Below are positions 47,898 through 60,000 of a stretch of DNA of 64,000 nt, piece after piece. How positions within the stretch are numbered: the first letter of the stretch is position 1; every line of letters begins with the position of its first letter. The DNA is from Tachypleus tridentatus (lineage: Eukaryota > Arthropoda > Merostomata > Xiphosura > Limulidae): contig NC_134830.1 in NCBI RefSeq assembly GCF_004210375.1, positions 4,340,001 to 4,404,000 of the forward strand, read 5' to 3'. The notes beneath the pieces were generated by a model that worked only from the letters and a program-made list of their open reading frames with translations, searched no databases and had not been told where the DNA came from. A program made the position numbers and the translations under genes.

Positions 47898-50234
47898 CAA
47901 ATTAATAATAATATTGAGAATATTGTTTATATTATATAATAACACAACTATTCAGTTCACTGCACACACATTTTTCTATTTTTTTTGTGTTTATAGAAGG
48001 TGCTCAAACAGAATTCAATACTGTGTCCACCATCTACAAAGTGGCTATTTATTTGGAAACACTATTTTTACACTTAAGTTTTTAACATGATTTTATTTAG
48101 TTAATAAAGTAAGTTAAGTGTTAATAGAGTAATTTATATGTTAATACTTTATGTAATTTATAGTCTCTGCTTGATGAATACTGTGCTATATGTAAATATT
48201 CACATCATCAAAGTACTTGCAAGCGTAATGTTAGAATAACCCAGTAGGTAGCGAATATTTGGTCACATACTTATGTGTGTTACACCATTTTTACAATATA
48301 TTAACAGTGCTCGATCTCTCCTTGAAGAGCATTTGTTGTTTTTAAATTACATATAGGTTTGTAAACACTTGACAACACCAAGAATAATATATCATGACCA
48401 CCAACATATGTTTGTTTGTTCTTAGCACCATGGCTACCATTGAGTTACTGTGGAGAGGAGATATAGGCATATGAAATGAGTATTACAGTTAAAGATCCTT
48501 CTATCTAACTTTAGAGAAATATATGGTCTAGAGAGATAGATATTATAGATCTAAAATTTCAGTTAAAGATACTAGATTTCAGCTTTGAAACAAGAAAAGG
48601 AAATATAGCAATTTGTCATTCATATATCTACAAGCTGAGGTGTCCATCCTTTGTCTGGGGGATATGAACTTTAAAAATCATATGGGTGGAAGCTATGAAA
48701 ATAACACAAAAATCCTAACTTTCACACAATTTATATAAAACATAATTCAATGTGTATACTTAAACATTGGTATACTTTGTGTGATGGTCAGAGTGACTTT
48801 GTATGAAGTGGTAGTGGCCAAAGTAGTGGCAGTGGGGGTGCTTTCTTCTACCTGCTTTCAACACACAGTTCCTGATGCCCTTTCACAGTGTCTTACGTGA
48901 TTAATTAAACTATGTTTATTGGCTACAGAAATGTCTAACAGGTCAAAGTTAGAAGGTCACAGATAGAGGTATGGAATGAGTATAACTCGAGGAACAACTT
49001 TTCATATCAACATTAGGGTGGCTGTTGGGTACAATAAACTTCAGTTAACTTTAACTAGTACTGAAATAATGTTAGCCATTATTTTCACTGTATTTCTCTA
49101 TAGAAAGTGCCAGATATATAGCACATTTATGTGGCTTCCTCCCACACTGTATGTATGTTGTTTTATAGAATTTTAAAGGTTTTGTTTATTTTTAAGTGTA
49201 AGGCAATTTCTATTAATGTAGTTAATGTCAACTGAAGTCAAATATAACAAATAATCAATAACAGCAAGAAGGGGTGAAGAGTGTTAGCCCCCAGTAACAT
49301 GCCCCTTCTTTCAAACTATCGCCCAACAAAGTTTACTTGTTATAGATCCAGCGATCTAGTAATAGTTAGATAACGGACAAACAGACATACACACAGATTT
49401 TCATATTCTACTATATAATCTTGATTATGAAGTATATACGTTTTATTTTAACCATAGACAAACAATCACACAGGAATTTCTTACTACACATGAAATGGTC
49501 CTTGTCAATTTAAACACCTAAAGCTTACTTAAACCATAGAGTTACTTTGACAAATCGATTTAATGTAATGCTTCCATCGCCACGATCTGTAGCCTAAAGT
49601 TAATATCTAATTAATTAACTAACTTCCTTACTTCCAATTTTAATGTGATATAATAGTATTAGCTTGTGAAGATTATAAGAAATGGACTCTGAAAATTATA
49701 TTTTCCTACTCAATATTTCTTCTCTTCAGTGGAGTATTTAACAATAACAAAAATGCTTGATTGGATAATATAATCTGTTGTTTGACGTGGACGATGTTTC
49801 ATGCTAGCGTGTAAAGACATTTTTATCATTTACTTTTATAAGGAAATAACAACTGTAAGTCAACTTTCAGTACTTGTACCCCAACTAGAACTGGAATAGT
49901 TGCGTAAGAGACAAACGTCATAGTATTACGTAACATATAAGGATGTTTCACAACGAAACAAACACATCAAATATTGCTTATTTGATTCTACAATGTCTAC
50001 GACATGTGTTACTAAATCAAAGAGCTTTAATAAATAACAATTTTGTCTCATTATCTTCCCATTTTGGTGTCTCCTGTTTAGTTTACTGCCAGTTAAATCA
50101 AGTGTGGAGGAATGTTTCACGATATATTTCTAGCGAAAATTTCCCTAAACATAACTTTCAAGTTATCGGTTATAGACATAAGACAGCTGTTCACAAAATG
50201 CGGAAATTCAAAACCACTCTAAAAGTACCAAATG
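47898..50234. other. Unassigned intergenic or intronic sequence
   Basis: Near 49360-49400 a string ACGGACAAACAGACATACAC resembles the tail of some arthropod retroelements. A 101-codon frame at 49943-50248 is not recognised. Confidence 0.4.
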
Positions 50235-51803
50235 TTAACATCAAATAAACAAATCAATAATCATTAACAAATGTTAGTATTAAATACACAAATCAATAAT
50301 CATTAACAAATGTTAATATTATACAAACAAATCAATAATCATTAAGAAATGTTAGTAATAAATAAACAAATCAATAATCATTAAGAAATGTTAATATTAT
50401 ATAAACAAATCAATGATCATTAACAAATGTTAGTATTAAATACACAAATCAATAATCATTAACAAATGTTAGTATTAAATACACAAATCAATAATCATTA
50501 ACAAATGTTAGTATTAAATAAACAAATCAATAATCATTAACAAATGTTAGTATTAAATACACAAATCAATAATCATTAACAAATGTTAATATTATACAAA
50601 CAAATCAATAATCATTAACAAATGTTAATATTATACAAACAAATCAATAATTATTAACAAATGTTAGTAATAAATAAACAAATCAATAATCATTAACAAA
50701 TGTTAATAATAAATAAACAAATCAATAATCATTAACAAATGTTAGTAATAAATAAACAAATCAATAATCATAAACAAATGTTAATATTATATAAACAAAT
50801 CAATAATCATTAACAAATGTTAGTAATAAATAAACAAATCAATAATCATTAACAAATGTTAGTATTAAATAAACAAATCAATAATTATTAGCAAATGTTA
50901 GTATTAAATAAACAAATCAATAATCATTAACAAATGTTAATATTAAATAAACAAATCAATAATCATAAACAAATGTTAGTCTTAAATACACAAATCAATA
51001 ATCATTAACAAATGTTAGTATTAAATAAACAAATCAATAATCATTAACAAATGTTAGTATTAAATAAACAAATCAATAATCAATAACAAATGTTAGTATT
51101 AAATAAACAAATCAATAATCAATAACAAATGTTAGTATTAAATAAACAAATCAATAATCAGTAACAAATGTTAGTATTAAATAAACAAATCAATAATCAT
51201 TAACAAATGTTACTATTAAATAAACAAATCAATAATCATTAACAAATGTTAGTATTAAATAAACGAATCAATAATCATTAACAAATGTTAGTATTAAATA
51301 AACAAATCAATAATCAGTAACAAATGTTAGTATGAAATAAACAAATCAATAATCAATAACAAATGTTAGTATTAAATAAACAAATCAATAATCAGTAACA
51401 AATGTTAGTATTAAATAAACAAATCAATAATCATTAACAAATGTTAGTATTATATAAACAAATCAATAATCAGTAACAAATGTTAGTATTAAATAAACAA
51501 ATCAATAATCATTAACAAATGTTAGTATTATATAAACAAATCAATAATCATTAACAAATGTTAGTATTAAATAAACAAATCAATAATCATTAACAAATGT
51601 TAGTATTAAATAAACAAATCAAGAATCATTAACAAATGTTAGTATCAAATACACAAATCAAGAATCATTAACAAATGTTAGTATTATATAAACAAATCAA
51701 TAATCATTAACAAATTTTAGTATTAAATGAACAAATCAATAATCATTAACAAATGTTAGTATTAAATAAACAAATCAATAATCATTAACAAATGTTAGTA
51801 TTC
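50235..51803. repeat. 39 bp minisatellite, ~40 copies
   Basis: Core AAACAAATCAATAATCATTA followed by ACAAATGTTAGTATT; very AT-rich. Variant runs (GTAAC, CAATAAC, ATTATA) cluster, indicating local block duplication. Ends exactly at a truncated SINE. Confidence 0.94.
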
Positions 51804-51990
51804 AGCCATGAGGGTGTTATAATGTCACGATCAATCCCCCTGTTCGTTGGTAAAAGTTGCCCAAGAGTTGGCGGTGAGTGGTGATGACTAGCTGCCTTCC
51901 ATCTCGTCTTACACTGCTAAATTAGGAACGGCTGGCGCAGATAGCCCTAGCGTAACTTTACGTGAACTTCAAAAAACAAACAAACTAAAA
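51804..51990 (+). mobile_element. 5'-truncated SINE (family 1) joined to the 39 bp array
   Basis: Starts inside the body at CAGCCATGAGGGTGTTATAA immediately after the last 39 bp unit, then GTTGCCCAAGAGTTGGCGG, GATGACTAGCTGCCTTCC, ACACTGCTAAATTAGG, CAGATAGCCCTAGCG and an (AAAC)-type tail. Confidence 0.8.
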
Positions 51991-52313
51991 CCGTGATAAA
52001 GCTTTAATATGTTATTATCATGAATATCTACTAAATCATATCTGCACACGCCATTTGTTCACATCCCTTGAAAAGAGTGCGTGCGCATGCGCATTTGGAT
52101 AGAAAGATGGGCGCGCATTTTCAGGACAGGGAAAAACTGAGTTTTATTACAAAAGATGATTGATGCGTATCTTGTAACGACAATTATGAATATGACGTAG
52201 TTTCTTTAATCTTTTAAAAATTAATATTTTCTGTTGATTAACTTGAAGTCTTGGTTCTGTAACACCAGGGGCACAGAGACACTGGAGTCGTTCCAGCTTC
52301 TGAAACCAGAGCA

Positions 52314-52435
52314 TGTGTGTGTTTTTCTTATAGTAAAGCCATAACGAGCTATCTGCTGAGTCCTCCGAGGGGAATCGAACCCCTGAGTTTAGCGTTGTAA
52401 ATCCGTAGCCTTACTGCTGTGCTAGCGGCGGACTC
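52314..52435 (-). mobile_element. tRNA-derived SINE (family 3) with target-site duplication
   Basis: On the minus strand it opens GAGTCCGCCGCTAGCACAGC, has a tRNA-like head with possible anticodon loop TTTACAA and T-arm GGGGTTCGATTCCCC, then a short body with GCAGATAGCTCG and a tail ending in ACACACA. The element is flanked by the direct repeat AAACCAGAGCA at 52303-52313 and 52436-52446, a clear 11 bp target-site duplication. It is a tRNA pseudogene-type SINE and unlikely to be a working tRNA gene. Confidence 0.8.
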
Positions 52436-52493
52436 AAACCAGAGCAATGTCTAACACTTCAAAACTTAAAACGACACTTCCCCTGTTAAACAG

Positions 52494-52665
52494 CCTCAAA
52501 CCTAGATTCCATTATGGTTACTTTCTATCTCACACCTAGATGCAATAACGGTTACTTTCTATCTCAAACGTAGATTCAATAACGGTTACTTTCTATCTCA
52601 AACGTAGATTGAATAACGGTTACTTTCTATCTCAAACCTACATTCCATAACGGTACTTTCTGTCT
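52494..52665. repeat. 34 bp tandem repeat, ~5 copies
   Basis: Core AACGGTTACTTTCTATCTCA with AACGTAGATT. Confidence 0.85.
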
Positions 52666-52979
52666 CCAACAATCTCAGGCCTTGGTTCTATAACAGAGGG
52701 AACGTGTAATTATTACTAAAAATGAAACCTGAAAGCTACTAATGTGTACGTATAATAAAACTTGTATAATTTAAAACAATAACCACAGTGCACATGATTA
52801 AGTCTTGACAAAAGATAAACATCATCACCAGTAAGACCTCATTATCACTTTATACGACTTCATTTCACAAAGAGAAGCAGGGTTGATGGACTAGGCTTAC
52901 TGACATTTTTAAGCATTATAATTGTTTTACATTATAATAGTTTTCCCCGAAATGTCTAGACGTGGAGACTAGATCGAGA

Positions 52980-53090
52980 ATTCGGCGGTGGGTACTGATG
53001 ACTAGCCGTGTTCCGTCTAATATATTAGTTTAAAATTATGGCCCGCATCACCGAAATAGTCTTCGTGTAGCTTTGAATCTCAAAAACGTT
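52980..53090 (+). mobile_element. Degenerate SINE (family 1) fragment
   Basis: Contains GGCGGTGGGTACTGATGACT and GTCTTCGTGTAGCTTTG, diverged forms of the family 1 body; both ends are eroded. Confidence 0.55.
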
Positions 53091-53175
53091 ATAACGAAGC
53101 AGCGTCTTTTGTTTGTTTTACCTTTTAATCAAAGTAAGAAACCATTTTTTGTTCCTTAGAAAAATGATATGATGA

Positions 53176-53608
53176 GAAGTGTAAGACCTCACTCATAATT
53201 TGTTAATAAGTGTTTGACCTCACTCACAATTTGTTAATAAGTGTAAGACCTCACTCATAATTTGTTAATAAGTGTAAGATCTCACTCATAATTTGTTAAT
53301 AAGTGTTTGACCTCACTCACAATTTGTTAATAAGTGTAAGACCTCACTCACAATTTGTTAATAAGTGTAAGACCTCACTCATAATTTGTTAATAAGTGTA
53401 AGACCTCACTCACAATTTGTTAATAAGTGTAAGACCTCACTCACAATTTGTTAATAAGTGTAAGACCTCACTCACAATTTGTTAATAAGTGTAGGACCTC
53501 ACTCACAATTTGTTAAGAAGTGTAAGACCTCACTCACAATTTGTTAAGAAGTGTTTGACCTCACTCACAATTTGTTGACAAGTGTAGGACGTCACTCACA
53601 ATTTGTTA
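53176..53608. repeat. 31 bp minisatellite, ~14 copies
   Basis: Core AAGTGTAAGACCTCACTCAC with AATTTGTTAAT; a GTTTGACC variant recurs. Confidence 0.93.
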
Positions 53609-54109
53609 ATTTTCCTTCTTCCTATTCATGTTTTCTAGGTGACTCAAACCTAATTACCGTCTAGACCAATCAAATCGTTTTATGCGTTTCAGTTCTTTCT
53701 TTGTTTTTCTCAGAAGAAATTTGAAAACGGAAATTACTGATAGATATAAATTCAGCTTAACATCATCTGTTTTGTGTTAGTGGTAAGTCGTTTTAGAGTT
53801 CGACAACATGCTCATCATAGTCACCATCACCTACCGCCAACTCTTTCACCATGACATCACGTGAAAAGGTCATTACTGAAAATCCCTAGTCTGTGACACT
53901 GTCAAATCGCGTTTTGAAGTGAACATGTGACATAACGTTCCATTTTTTTAAATTTTTCACCTTTTCTCGTATTTCGTAAAAGTATTAAAGTATCGGCGCT
54001 AATGATTCATCGGTTAATAAAGTTACAGTAAATATCACATGATCAAAATAGGAATTAATGAATAAGAAATAAATATATCCTAACATGAGGCCTATTATTA
54101 TTAAATACA
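53609..54109. other. Unassigned sequence
   Basis: Nothing recognised. Confidence 0.5.
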
Positions 54110-54490
54110 ATATTTGAAATAATTTTAATTGTGTGTTTTATCTTGACAAGCTCAATCTATATTAGTGAAAGGGTGTTCACAATGTTCGTTACTTTCAGGG
54201 GTACATAATGTACAATTTTAATTGTGTGTCTTGACAAGCTCAATCTATATTAGTGAAAGGGTGTTCACAATGTTCGTTACTTTCAGGGGTACATAATGTA
54301 CAATTTTAATTGTGTGTTTTATCTTGACAAGCTCAATCTATATTAGTGAAAGGGTGTTCACAATGTTCGTTACTTTCAGGGGTACATAATGTACAATTTT
54401 AATTGTGTGCTTTATCTTGACAAGCTCAATCTATATTAGTGAAAGGATGTTCACAATGTTCGTTACTTTCACGTGTACATAATGTACAAT
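54110..54490. repeat. 93 bp tandem repeat, ~4 copies
   Basis: Landmarks TTGACAAGCTCAATCTATAT and GTTCGTTACTTTCAGGGGTA; the second unit lacks a few bases (TTTTATC). Confidence 0.92.
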
Positions 54491-55363
54491 TTTTTTGTAA
54501 AAAAGGTTTTTCTTTCTCAAAGATGTATTACTGTAAATTAGTTTAAATGTGGAGATCAAAATCAATGAGTTTGTATTTATAACATATTATGTCCTTTTGA
54601 TATAGTTTCAAAAAGGTAATAAGCTTCTCTATACCTCAATCTTTATTTCACCAATGTTTCTTACTCTTATTTTGGTGAAATTTGTGGACGACCCCTAAAG
54701 TCACGCTGGTTTTGGCGGTTTACTGACATTCCGACTAGGTGGAGCTTATACATGACTTCTGACAGTCAATCACTTACGATTTTGACTCCATTTTCAGGAA
54801 TGGACAAACAATTCTGGTTCCAGCTTTTCTTAAGTGGAACAGGAATGGGGTGGGAGGTGGCAAAAAGGCACATGATTGGTCAAAATCTCACAGTAGATTA
54901 ATGGACAGAATTACTTAATAAATCGGTTATGATATTAGAAGGTATTTTTACAGTTGAATTTTGGATCTTCTATAATAATATTAACCATGTTCAACTTGTG
55001 ATTCGGCGCTACAGTTGAACATTTCTGGATGAAATGTTTTCTACAAGTTTTCTGAAATAGAAACTTCGAATGTACCAGTGTAATTATACTGAAGAACCTA
55101 ATCTCTTAACGAAATAAATACCTAAAGATCTTGACTTTTGACAGACTAACGTATAATAAACTTACCAAAACAAGTTTTTATTGACAGAATAAAATATTTA
55201 GTTGATAAAATGATTTCAAATTGATGCGAGGTGTTCGTCAACCATAAGTAACATGAATTAGGGACGTATCAGCTAAATTATCGTGGATAGTAAAACAACA
55301 GCAGAAATGAAGTTTAAAACGATAGAAATTGAGAAAGCAAGAAGATGAAATACATATAGACAT
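54491..55363. other. Intron-like sequence downstream of the minus-strand exon donor
   Basis: No further exon seen before the next repeats. Confidence 0.45.
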
Positions 55364-55369
55364 ACTTAC

Positions 55370-56838
55370 CCAGTAGCACCAGACCCTGCAGGAGACAACA
55401 CCATCCGCCTTTCTCCTCTGTTCTCTTCAGCTTTTCGTTTACATGGTAGTTGCCTCAAACTGTTTGTTATCTTTCTCTTCACTGATGATAAAGTGTCGCA
55501 AGTTGGATTTAAAGAGTCATTACTCCTGTTGGAGTCCTGTTTGATTTCTTTTAAATGGATCCTTGGAGAATCCCTGACAGAATCCTGTTGGATAAACTTA
55601 CCTGGAGGATGAGCAGGAACTCTGGTAATAAGAGCTAAGCCTATACTAACAAATATACAAGGTTTAGCATTTTCTTTTACCTCATTACAAGCTTCAAACG
55701 TATCTTTAATACACAGAAGTTTGGGTGAATCCATTTTAACAGTCGTCTTATTATCAAATTCCACAAGACTAGATGTTGTTTCATCAGACCTTCTTCGTGT
55801 TATACTGTTTGAGCAAATGTTACTACAAGATAAGTCCCCTTTGGCAACTGTATTGATAACACTGGTTACATGAGGAAAACATGGAGGCTTCACTGGGCGA
55901 TTGGTTTCTCTAATCTTTTGAGGCTGTTTCTTGGATATACTTACAGACTTAGATGATGATGTGTTCTTTGCTGAGAATAAATCAGATTTTCCTTTTAAAG
56001 TATTATTTTCTTTCCTTTTGGATGAAAAACTCATTTGAAATGTGTGCAACCCCTTTCTCTCCAAGATTGATGTATCAGACACAAGTTCTTTAGGTTTAGT
56101 TTTTGAGCCACTCTTTTTTGACAACATCATTTTTTACACTGTGTTTCTTCACTGTTGGGCTTTACTTCTAAATTACTAGTTTTATTTTTACCCTTGTAAC
56201 GTTTACACTCTGTTTCTTCATTATCAGAAAAACATAATACACTTTGATAATAACTGTTATATTTCTTTGAAGTTTCTTTGTTTTCCGCAGGTTTTTTGTC
56301 TCCATGTCCTTTTCTGACTTCTTCATTTGATTTTGGTGAGGTTGAACATTTAATATTACAGGAAATTGTGCTGTTTTCTAAAGTGTAACATGGTTGGATA
56401 CAATTAGTCCCTAATGGTCCACAATCAGCCCTGGGGACAAATGATCTGGACACCTCAGGACAAGAATAAAAACTGGTACTAAATTCATCATGGACTATTT
56501 GTGGAGCTTCTATTTCTGGACCTTCTTCAAGTCTTGTGGCATCACAGTTCTCTTCTATGTCTAATTTTACATTCACCTGTTGCTGTTTAGGAACATCGTT
56601 GTCTATTAGCCTGTCTTTATCATTATTACCTGACCATTGAAACCTTTGACCTAAGCTCATTTCATTTTGTCCAGAAACTTTCAGATGTATTTCAGTAATT
56701 TGTTCTACATCCGATGAACCATACTTTGGATTAAACTGCTCTTCTTGTGCAGGAGAAGAAACATGGGAGAGCAGAACTTGAATCTCACGATTCATGGGTA
56801 GGTTTCCAGCATCAAAGTCAAGAAATTGAGGGCTTGGA
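55370..56838 (-). CDS. Long internal exon of unrecognised Ser/Lys-rich protein, with frameshift
   Basis: The 3' splice site is CACAATTTTAG (minus), exon from 56838; the 5' splice site is a consensus GTAAGT at 55369-55364. The first frame reads PSPQFLDFDAGNLPMNREIQ and runs to QCKK-stop at 56127. The second runs from MMLSKKSGSKTKPK (56130) to the donor (SPAGSGATG). The two overlap at ATGA right after an A6 run. The exon is 1469 nt, one base short of a phase-preserving 1470, so a lost A in the homopolymer is the simplest explanation. Content is low in hydrophobics, rich in S/K/E/N, with a bipartite nuclear-signal-like KRK...PCKRK near the end. No domain recognised. Probably nuclear and largely disordered (inference). 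Confidence 0.6.
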
Positions 56839-57059
56839 CTAAAATTGTGGACAGAATAAATGAAAACAAAAATAAATCAACATTTATCTCTATGTACTAA
56901 AAATATAATTAATACTGAGTTAAATGATTTGACAATATAATTAATTAACAAATGATTGCATTTCTTGTTATTTCTAATAAAAGTAAAACCGATTAAACAA
57001 TAAAAATTGATGCTGTTATTTGTCTTCATCACAGACGTTTAGGAATATGACTTGACAAA

Positions 57060-60000
57060 ATACATATAGTGAGTTGTAGGCTTTGAGAATATTAGAAAAT
57101 ACATAATAAAGTTTTAATATCAGTAAAACCTTAGTGGAACAAGTATCAATGTCATGAGGACCTGTTAAAAATACATAGTAAAGTTTTAATATCAGTAAAA
57201 CCTTAGTGGTATAAGTATCAATGTCATGAAGACCTGTTAGAAAATACATATAAAGTTTTAATATCAGTAAAACTTTAGTGGAACAAGTATCAATGTCATG
57301 AGGACCTGTTAAAAATACATAGTAAAGTTTTAATATCAGTAAAACCTTAGTGGAACAAGTATCAATGTCATGAGGACCTGTTAAAAATACATAGTAAAGT
57401 TTTAATATCAGTAAAACTTTAGTGGAACAAGTATCAATGTCATGAGAACCTGTTAGAAAATACATATAAAGTTTTAATATCAGTAAAACCTTAGTGGAAC
57501 AAGTATCAATGTCATGAGGACCTGTTAGAAAATACACAATAATGTTTTAATATCAGAAAAACCTTAGTGGAATAAGTATCAATGTCATGAGGACCTGTTA
57601 GAAAATACATAAGAAAGTTTTAATATCAGTAAAACCTTAGTGGAATAAGTATCAACGTCATGAGGACCTGTTAAAAATACGTAATAAAATTTAAATATCA
57701 GTAAAACCTTAGTGGAATAAGTATCAATGTCATAAGGACCTGTTAGAAAATACATATAAAGTTTTAATATCAGTAAAACCTTAGTGGAATAAGTATCAAT
57801 GTCATGAACACCTGTTAGAAAATACATAATAATGTTTTAATATCAGTAAAACCTTAGTGAAATAAGTATCAACGTCATGAGGACCTGTTAGAAAATACAC
57901 AATAAAGTTTTATTATCAGAAAAACCTTAGTGGAATAAGTATCAACGTCATGAGGACATGTTAAAAATACGTAAAAAAGTTTTAATATCAGAAAAACTGT
58001 AGTGGAATAAGTATCAACGTCATGAGGACCTGTTAGAAAATACATAATAAAATTTTAATACCAGTAAAACCTTAGTGGAACAAGTATCAATGTCATGAGG
58101 ACCTGTTAAAAATACATAGTAAAGTTTTAATATCAGTAAAACCTTAGTGGTATAAGTATCAATGTCATGAAGACCTGTTAGAAAATACATATAAAGTTTT
58201 AATATCAGTAAAACTTTAGTGGAACAAGTATCAATGTCATGAGGACCTGTTAAAAATACATAGTAAAGTTTTAATATCAGTAAAACCTTAGTGGAACAAG
58301 TATCAATGTCATGAGGACCTGTTAAAAATACATAGTAAAGTTTTAATATCAGTAAAACTTTAGTGGAACAAGTATCAATGTCATGAGGACCTGTTAGAAA
58401 ATACATATAAAGTTTTAATATCAGTAAAACCTTAGTGGAACAAGTATCAATGTCATGAGGACCTGTTAGAAAATACACAATAAAGTTTTAATATCAGAAA
58501 AACCTTAGTGGAATAAGTATCAATGTCATGAGGACCTGTTAGAAAATACATAAGAAAGTTTTAATATCAGTAAAACCTTAGTGGAATAAGTATCAACGTC
58601 ATGAGGACCTGTTAAAAATACGTAATAAAATTTAAATATCAGTAAAACCTTAGTGGAATAAGTATCAATGTCATAAGGACCTGTTAGAAAATACATATAA
58701 AGTTTTAATATCAGTAAAACCTTAGTGGAATAAGTATCAATGTCATGAACACCTGTTAGAAAATACATAATAATGTTTTAATATCAGTAAAACCTTAGTG
58801 AAATAAGTATCAACGTCATGAGGACCTGTTAGAAAATACACAATAAAGTTTTATTATCAGAAAAACCTTAGTGGAATAAGTATCAACGTCATGAGGACAT
58901 GTTAAAAATACGTAAAAAAGTTTTAATATCAGAAAAACTGTAGTGGAATAAGTATCAATGTCATGAGGACCTGTTAAAAATACATAATAAAGTTTTAATA
59001 TCAGTAAAACCTTAGTGGAATAAGTATCAACGTCATGAGGACCTGTTAAAATACATAATAAAGTTTAAATATCAGTAAAACCTTAGTGGAATAAGTATCA
59101 ATGTCATAAGGACCTGTTAGAAAATACATATAAAGTGTTAATATCAGTAAAACCTTAGTGGAATAAGTATCAACATCATGAGGACCTGTTAAAAATATAC
59201 AATAAATTTTAATATCAGTAAAACCTTAGTGGAATAAGTATCAACGTCATGAGGACCTGTTAGAAAATACATAATAAAATTTTAATACCAGTAAAACCTC
59301 AGTAGAATAAGTATCAACGTCATGAGAACCTGTTAGAAAATACATAATAAAGTTTTAATATCAGTAAAACCTTAGTAGAATAAGTATCAATGTCATAAGG
59401 ACCTGTTAAAAATACATCGTAAAGTTTTAATATCAGTAAAGCCTCAGTGTAATATGTATCAACGTCATGAGGACCTGTTAAAAATACATAGTAAAGTTCT
59501 AATATCAGTAAAACCTTAGTGGAATAAGTATCAATGTCATGAGAACCTGTTAAAAATACATAGTAAAGTTTTAATATCAGTAAAACCTTAGTGGAACAAG
59601 TATCAATGTCATGAGGACCTGTTAAAAATACATAGTAAAGTTTTAATATCAGAAAACCTTAGTGGAACAAGTATCAATGTCATGAGGACCTGTTAAAAAT
59701 ACATAGTAAAGTTTTAATATCAGTAAAACTTTAGTGGAACAAGTATCAATGTCATGAGGACCTGTTAGAAAATACATATGAAGTTTTAATATCAGTAAAA
59801 CCTTAGTGGAACAAGTATCAATGTCATGAGGACCTGTTAGAAAATACACAATAAAGTTTTAATATCAGAAAAACCTTAGTGGAATAAGTATCAATGTCAT
59901 GAGGACCTGTTAGAAAATACATAAGAAAGTTTTAATATCAGTAAAACCTTAGTGGAATAAGTATCAACGTCATGAGGACCTGTTAAAATACGTAATAAAA

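Noticed and set aside
52360-52435. Functional tRNA gene (Val-like anticodon loop) on the minus strand
   Set aside because: Followed by a SINE body and tail and flanked by a target-site duplication, so it is a SINE head.
56120-56135. Programmed -1 ribosomal frameshift at TAAAAAA
   Set aside because: Possible in principle, but the heptamer is not a standard slippery site, no downstream structure was seen, and exon length and phases point to a lost base.
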